Below are positions 58,787 to 64,000 of a DNA stretch of 64,000 nt, piece by piece; the stretch's first letter is position 1; each line of letters starts with the position of its first letter. The DNA comes from Branchiostoma floridae. Taxonomy: Eukaryota > Chordata > Leptocardii > Amphioxiformes > Branchiostomatidae. Under the pieces are notes generated by a model. It saw only the letters and a list, made by a program, of their open reading frames with translations, searched no databases and was not told the DNA's origin. The stretch spans positions 19,245,309-19,309,308 of the forward strand of contig NC_049984.1 in NCBI RefSeq assembly GCF_000003815.2, read 5' to 3'. The position numbers and the translations under genes were made by a program.

Positions 58787-61700
58787 CTGGTTTGTAAGTA
58801 AGGCCTGGTTAAGGAAGCAATTAGCTTTTCCTTAATAAAGAAATCATCATAAAGCCACAGCAAGTAAATTTTATGGATGATTCTCTGCAGGCTGCAAAAA
58901 TGATGAGATAGTGTAAAAAAAACAAGATGGGTAAAGAAAAAAAAAACGCCAAATTTTCAAAGTAGACGCAATAAACGTAACAAGAGTTGGAGTGACAAAA
59001 TATGGCACCACAGCTAACAAGTCACTTATTCTTGTATTCAAGAAGTGAACTAGTGTAGTAAAATTGATCCTAGTGTGGTAGACTGGCATCACTTTGGCAG
59101 CTATTCTCATGACTTCCATAGTGGTGCCACTCTTACAGCTATCCAGCAAGTTTCACTTCTGCAACTACAGTAAGGCTATCACTCCAATGTCACTTCTACA
59201 TTACAATTAGCAGCTTACAACACAACATATTTACCCATTTTAGTTTATCTAACCATCCGTGGAAAAGGAAACTTCTTTTTTTCTGAAATCAGGCAAAAAT
59301 TAATGAGCGTGCGGATGCCATCCATAAAATTTACTTGCCATGGCCTAAGAAGTGAAAAAAAAACCCATAGATGTACTCTAGAAAATGTTGCATCATACTG
59401 ATAATTATGCATACACTACCGGAAGAAAAAAGTCATGGCCTTACTTAGTATGTCTCTCCAGGGACGAAGAGGATAAATAAGTTAGTACCTGAAGTTCAGT
59501 CCAAAATTGAATATGGAGATAGTTTTCAATATTTGTGCTCACAAAAGAAAGGGCCCATGAAAGGATATAGTATGGTTTCCTCTGGGTATCTCACAGTGGC
59601 TGAGATCACAAAGGGTTGACCAGTCGCTCTCCCTGTTCTCCATACTGGGTAGTATGTCTGGAAGTTGGTAGAAACTGAAAACAAGAGAAGAAATAAGGAG
59701 TTTCAGAATGATCTATATAATCACATGCAAGCACCCCCTAGTGATGTAAGTGTCACGATTTTAGGGATGCCCCTTTAATGCTGCTGTTTCGTCTTTGAAC
59801 AACATGATACATGTAGGATGTCACAATTAAAATTTAAGTCTGTAAAAACATAATGACCTGTAACTGCCAAACAAAAGACATTACGCTTGCAAAATGGTGT
59901 ATTCTCTCGTAGTACTATCATCTGACACATTTTGTCAATACAAAAACCAGAATGGAGGTTAAATAATGTATACTTACCATTTCTATCACTGTAGGACTCA
60001 AAGATTGTCCTCAGGTCATAGGCACTGGGAAAGATACTGGTACTGTCTATAATGGAGGTCTACATGGGATAGAGAAATTTTTATTTTATTCACATTCATT
60101 TAAAGACCATAGGACAAGAAGCACATCTGCTTATATGAGTCTTCTGCTAACTAAAACATTAAAAAAAAACAGTCAAAGGCAACAACAAATGGATGAAGAA
60201 ATACTGTTTGCAATCCCGTTTATGTTGATACAAAGCAATTACCTTTCACTATCCGATTTATCATCTGTTTCCTGTACTAGTGTTAAGGTACAGAACAACA
60301 GCTAGGATGAAAGAATATAAACTAATGTTCACCCCTAAAAAGGAAGTAAAGCCCCACTTACATTAAACCTAGTGTCCCTGCCTGTGTGTCCCAGGGGGTA
60401 CTTCTGGTGTAACCTCAGGTCCCCCACCACGGTCAGGTCAGCCCCAGGGAGGGGGGATGTGTGCTGGAGGTATGCCATACACTCCATGGTGAAGGCAGAG
60501 AAGATCTGTAGGGAAACAAGACTGTTATACTACAGCTGTGGTGGAGGTATGCCATACACTCCATGGTGAAGGCAGAGAAGATCTGTAGGGAAACAAGACT
60601 GTTATACCACAGCTGTGGTGGAGGTATGCCATACACTCCATGGTGAAGGCAGAGAAGATCTGGGGGGAAACAAGACTGTTATACTACAGCTGTGGTGGAG
60701 GTATGCCATACACTCCATGGTGAAGGCAGAGAAGATCTGGGGGGAAACAAGACTGTTATACCACAGCTGTGGTGGAGGTATGCCATACACTCCATGGTGA
60801 AGGCAGAGAAGATCTGTAGGGAAACAAGACTGTTATACCACAGCTGTGGTGGAGGTATGCCATACACTCCATGGTGAAGGCAGAGAAGATCTGGGGGGAA
60901 ACAAGACTGTTATACTACAGCTGTGGTGGAGGTATGCCATACACTCCATGGTGAAGGCAGAGAAGATCTGGGGGGAAACAAGACTGTTATACCACAGCTG
61001 TGGTGGAGGTATGCCATACACTCCATGGTGAAGGCAGAGAAGATCTGTGGGGAAACAAGACTGTTATACTACAGCTGTGGTGGAGGTATGCCATACACTC
61101 CATGGTGAAGGCAGAGAAGATCTGGGGGGAAACAAGACTGTTATACTACAGCTGTGGTGGAGGTATGCCATACACTCCATGGTGAAGGCAGAGAAGATCT
61201 GTGGGGAAACAAGACTGTTATACCACAGCTGTGGTGGAGGTATGCCATACACTCCATGGTGAAGGCAGAGAAGATCTGGGGGGAAACAAGACTGTTATAC
61301 TACAGCTGTGGTGGAGGTATGCCATACACTCCATGGTGAAGGCAGAGAAGATCTGTGGGGAAACAAGACTGTTATACTACAGCTGTGGTGGAGGTATGCC
61401 ATACACTCCATGGTGAAGGCAGAGAAGATCTGGGGGGAAACAAGACTGTTATACTACAGCTGTCACCAGAAGTGTTTGTAGTTTTGCGATTATAGCTGTA
61501 GCTACATGTAGTTCTAAGCTTCTAGCTGTAATGAGTGATGGAAAATATCTCCTATTATCTGCTTTAGGATTGAAGATCACTTATTGTTCTATCATTCTCT
61601 TCGCCAAGAAGAGTATGAGATTGCTTGACTTGGGTCTGTATGTAGGTCAACAGCATATAACTCGAGAAATTGTGGATGGAACTTTGTGATTTTTGGTAGG

Positions 61701-64000
61701 TGTGTAGCAGTTGTCGAAAGGAATGCCAAGTTTGAAAACGGTTTACCTGGCGTTTTCCTACGGTACTGCAGCCAGCTTGGTATGTTTTTTGCGGTTTGTT
61801 TTTGGCAGCATAAGTCAAAATCTAGCTGGGCGATTTTCACGAAACTTGGTAGGTGTGTAGCGGTTTTGGAGAGGAAGGTCAAGTGCGAAAATGGTTTACC
61901 TGGCTCTTACCTATGGTGCTGTAGCGGGATTTGTATGTAAGTGCGTTTGTCTGTAAGCAAGATAACTCGAGAACCCTTAAATGGATCCTGATTATATTTG
62001 TTAGGTGGATTGGGGTTAGGAAAACGAAGGTCAAGTTCGATAATGGGTACCCTAGTGGCTGCCTAAGGTACTGCAGCAAAACTTTTAATTTTGGCACTTC
62101 GTGTTCTGGACATGCTGTGGTCATGATTTTTGAGTGGTAGATAGCCCTTGAAACAGAGAGTAAGTGCTGTGAGTTTGGACCCCCTAGCGGCTTTTTGGGA
62201 ACTGCAGGCACCGATTTCCGTTCAAACTTTGGACGAGGATAACTTGAGAACGTGTAAACAGATCATCATGATTTTCGGTATGTAGATAGAATGAGTGATG
62301 AATTATACAATGTAATACTAATTATGCAAATCAGTAGCTTATTTGCATAATTAATGAGGAAAGTTCATAAATCCATGCCAACAGCATATAACTCGAAGCT
62401 GTGTATGGATTTTCATGATATTTAGTATTTAAGTAGCGGCTGCGGAAAGGAAGGTTGTGTTCGAAAATAGTTGACGTAGCATTTTCCGATAGGACGGTAG
62501 CGGGCCGAGTGTGTGCGTCCTTTTGTTTGTGGAATGCATAACTCGAGAAGCCTTGAAAAAATCCTGATGATATTTGGTAGGTGGGTAGGGGTCAGGAAAA
62601 CGAAGATAAATTATGATAGTGGGCCCCCTAGCGGCTTCCTAAGGTACTGCAGCAAAACTTATTAACAGAAATAAACTGTGCTCTATATATCTCATTTTGA
62701 CCTATATCTATGGACACAGCTGTTATACAGATGGTTTGCTGGAGGACGCCCTTACACTGGGGACAAAGTCTAAATTGACAAGCATGAAATTCTGATTGAC
62801 CAGGGATGCTACCAGGTCATCTGTCAGGTCACAGTCTGGTTTTGGTAATGTTTGTGTGTTTGTGAGGAACAATAAGACCTTAAAGTCTTAAATAAAGGCA
62901 TGATTATTTGGCGAAGAGATGGGTTCGTTGAACTCTAGTTAACCATGATATGAGTTATCATGAAACATAAAATTTCAGCCATTGTATCCTCATGAATTTT
63001 GCTGTCACTAGGAAACTGTATTGTGAACTTGAATGTTGATTCACTTTCCCCTTGCACAAATCAATCCCCTACTTTCCCTACTTACATATAGTTTGTACTG
63101 AAAGAACAGCAGAAGATCAACACTGTAGACTTCCTCTGTGTCCAACAATGGAACCTGTACTGTCATCTGCAGGGCATCAGACTTCCCATCTCGGTTAGAG
63201 TCTTCCTCTCTGGACTGGAAAAGATGAGTAGAAAGCAGTTACAGCCAGATTTGTGGCTACATGGGCCAGATATTTACTATGTTTGATATGTTTTAATACT
63301 AAATACACAATGTAGTATATAGCATACTAAATATCCACATGTATATGCAGTGTTTTTACAGGCAAGTTGCCATGTAAGCTTGTATTTGCTTTGATGTATT
63401 CATGTCAGAATGATTATTCTTAACAGTAGCAGCAGACTGTAAACAGCACTGAACTTAACTGAGACAGCACCTGGTATAGTATGGCAAGGGAGACATTCAT
63501 CAAGTTCAGTTAGGGCCGTCCCTCAGATAGGACGTTAAATGGAGGTCCCGTGTTTGAGGAGAGCCGCACTATAAAAACGTAAAGGAAACCACCACACTTA
63601 TCAAAAAGGGTAGGGGACCTTCCTGGTGCGAGTGGATAAAAGAAATGTTCGTGGTGATTTTATGTCTGCGGTTTTCGTGGCAACCACTTTACTGTGACCT
63701 TTAAACCACCGCGAACATTTTTCCATTAGAGTATGAGACTGCAGTCTATGGCGTTACCACGGACTTAAAACCACCACAAACACTCCATTTTCCCTTTACC
63801 GCGAAATTGAATCCCCGCGAACATAAATGCATTTACAGTACCTTGACTAGTGGCACCCTGACCCTGCCTTGCTGCAGTTGGTTGAAGTTCTGGTAGGTGC
63901 TCCACACCAGATAGTCTCCAGTCTGGGATGTCTGCAGCAGCAGCAGGATCTGGTGTTTAAAACTCACATCAGGCTGCTCTCTGTACCAGGCCTCTCTCTG
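58632..64000 (-). CDS. TMEM231: TMEM231, ciliary transition-zone protein (5' end outside)
   Basis: Minus-strand exons 63842-64000 (open at the window edge), 63086-63214, 60362-60505, 59978-60059, 59543-59674 and 58632-58786 sum to 801 nt in frame. Family blocks in order are: [109 protein letters not shown] and the C-terminal helix [24 protein letters not shown]231 is a two-helix protein of the MKS/B9 complex that gates membrane proteins at the ciliary base. About 50 N-terminal residues with the first helix are missing. The junction between exons 59543-59674 and 58632-58786 is the least certain. Confidence 0.94.
58854..59345. mobile_element. Miniature inverted-repeat element family 3, second copy
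   Basis: GCCACAGCAAGTAAATTTTA and TGGATG pair with CATCCATAAAATTTACTTGC and CATGGC. The interior matches 4858-5409 over its length. Confidence 0.85.
59543..59674 (-). CDS. TMEM231: TMEM231 penultimate exon
   Basis: [20 protein letters not shown] then [16 protein letters not shown]. The donor TTTT|GTGAGC is the only usable one; it adds a few residues relative to vertebrates. Confidence 0.85.
59978..60059 (-). CDS. TMEM231: TMEM231 exon
   Basis: [20 protein letters not shown] then ESYSDRN. Acceptor: CCATGTAG|ACC. Confidence 0.93.
60362..60505 (-). CDS. TMEM231: TMEM231 exon with a repeated acceptor
   Basis: [20 protein letters not shown] then [19 protein letters not shown]. The first 40 nt and the acceptor TTTCCCTACAG form the inner edge of the 77-bp array. 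Confidence 0.93.
60470..61463 (-). repeat. 77-bp minisatellite of 13 units copying an exon start
   Basis: On the plus strand each unit is GTATGCCATACACTCCATGG, TGAAGGCAGAGAAGATCTG, a variable TAGGG/GGGGG/TGGGG, then AAACAAGACTGTTATAC and YACAGCTGTGGTGGAG. Variable sites recur at 60504, 60581 and so on every 77 bp to 61429. Alternation of variants suggests a 154-bp higher-order unit in part. GGTATGCC...GAT is TMEM231 coding sequence, and the rest is the adjacent intron. Confidence 0.95.
61590..62660. repeat. Dispersed repeat family R, longest block
   Basis: Three or more degenerate sub-repeats, each with TAACTCGAGAA, a TTTGGTAGGTGGGT-like stretch, GGAAAACGAAGGTCAAGTTC, GGCCCCCTAGCGGCTTCCTA and GGTACTGCAGC. 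It lies in a TMEM231 intron. Internal periodicity is about 330-350 bp. Confidence 0.7.
62738..62830. repeat. Short dispersed repeat, inverse of 38420-38515
   Basis: CGCCCTTACACTGGGGACAA, GACAAGCATGAAATTCTGAT and TGACCAGGGATGCTACCAGG. Confidence 0.55.
63086..63214 (-). CDS. TMEM231: TMEM231 exon
   Basis: [20 protein letters not shown] then [20 protein letters not shown]. Phase 0 on both sides. Confidence 0.93.
63507..63638 (+). mobile_element. SINE S1, 3' part only
   Basis: GTTAGGGCCGTCCCTCAGAT, AGGACGTTAAATGGAGGTCC and CCACACTTATCAAAAAGGGT match the body of 15117-15425. The tRNA head is absent. Confidence 0.7.
63640..63841. mobile_element. Miniature element family 10, abutting a splice donor
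   Basis: GAAATGTTCGTGGTGATTTT and AAACCACCGCGAACATTTTT pair internally. The right end GAACATAAATGCATTTACAG runs into the TMEM231 donor. Relative at 44490-44725. Confidence 0.7.
63842..64000 (-). CDS. TMEM231: TMEM231 exon, cut by the window edge
   Basis: [20 protein letters not shown] then [20 protein letters not shown] and PLVK. The donor is AAG|GTACTG. Confidence 0.9.

Noticed and set aside
60433-61416. Many overlapping 61-71 codon frames on both strands
   Set aside because: Shadows of the 77-bp tandem repeat. Only the leftmost end (60362-60505, minus) is real TMEM231 coding sequence.

Overview
The window looks like animal nuclear DNA. It holds five and a half intron-rich protein genes with GT-AG splice sites, AT-rich introns, and a very high load of short inverted-repeat elements and minisatellites. 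The gene set (TRPC channel, TMEM64, SLC66A2, TIMM21, TMEM231) is animal. The diversity of miniature elements, tRNA-headed SINEs, and intronic minisatellites whose units copy an exon-intron boundary point to a cephalochordate (amphioxus, Branchiostoma). That last trait has, as I recall, been described in amphioxus as 'mirage' minisatellites. The organism call is an inference.

Layout, left to right. (1) 2591-6609 (+): an unrecognised 368-residue multi-membrane protein in 4 exons, followed 18 bp after its stop by a 35-bp minisatellite (6628-7545). (2) 8867-23524 (-): a complete 15-exon TRPC-type cation channel, 923 residues, its introns packed with miniature elements. (3) 23574-36840: about 13 kb with no gene I can support, only repeats. 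(4) 36951-41095 (+): TMEM64, 4 exons, 340 residues. (5) 44939-50822 (-): SLC66A2 (PQLC1), 4 exons plus a possible cassette exon. (6) 50823-54477: the head-to-head space between SLC66A2 and TIMM21, filled by three hairpin-forming elements. The largest, 52129-53877, has 21-bp terminal inverted repeats, a 9-bp target duplication, about 20 palindromes spaced every 31 bp, and an open frame followed by a perfect histone-type 3' stem-loop. (7) 54478-56957 (+): TIMM21, 5 exons, 243 residues. (8) 58632-64000 (-): TMEM231, last 6 exons; the 5' end lies beyond the window.

The exon models were built by hand from splice signals. Every intron phase closes, so the reading frames are self-consistent: 1107, 2772, 1023, 750 and 732 nt for the five complete genes. 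The genes do not form one pathway. They comprise a plasma-membrane channel, an ER/Golgi VTT-domain protein, a PQ-loop transporter-like protein, a mitochondrial import subunit and a ciliary transition-zone protein.

Three themes stand out. First, tandem duplications centred on splice junctions occur in four of the six genes (five clear events). Second, tiny mobile palindromes of 32-38 bp are flanked by direct repeats. Third, there is the unusual palindrome-array element at 52129-53877.
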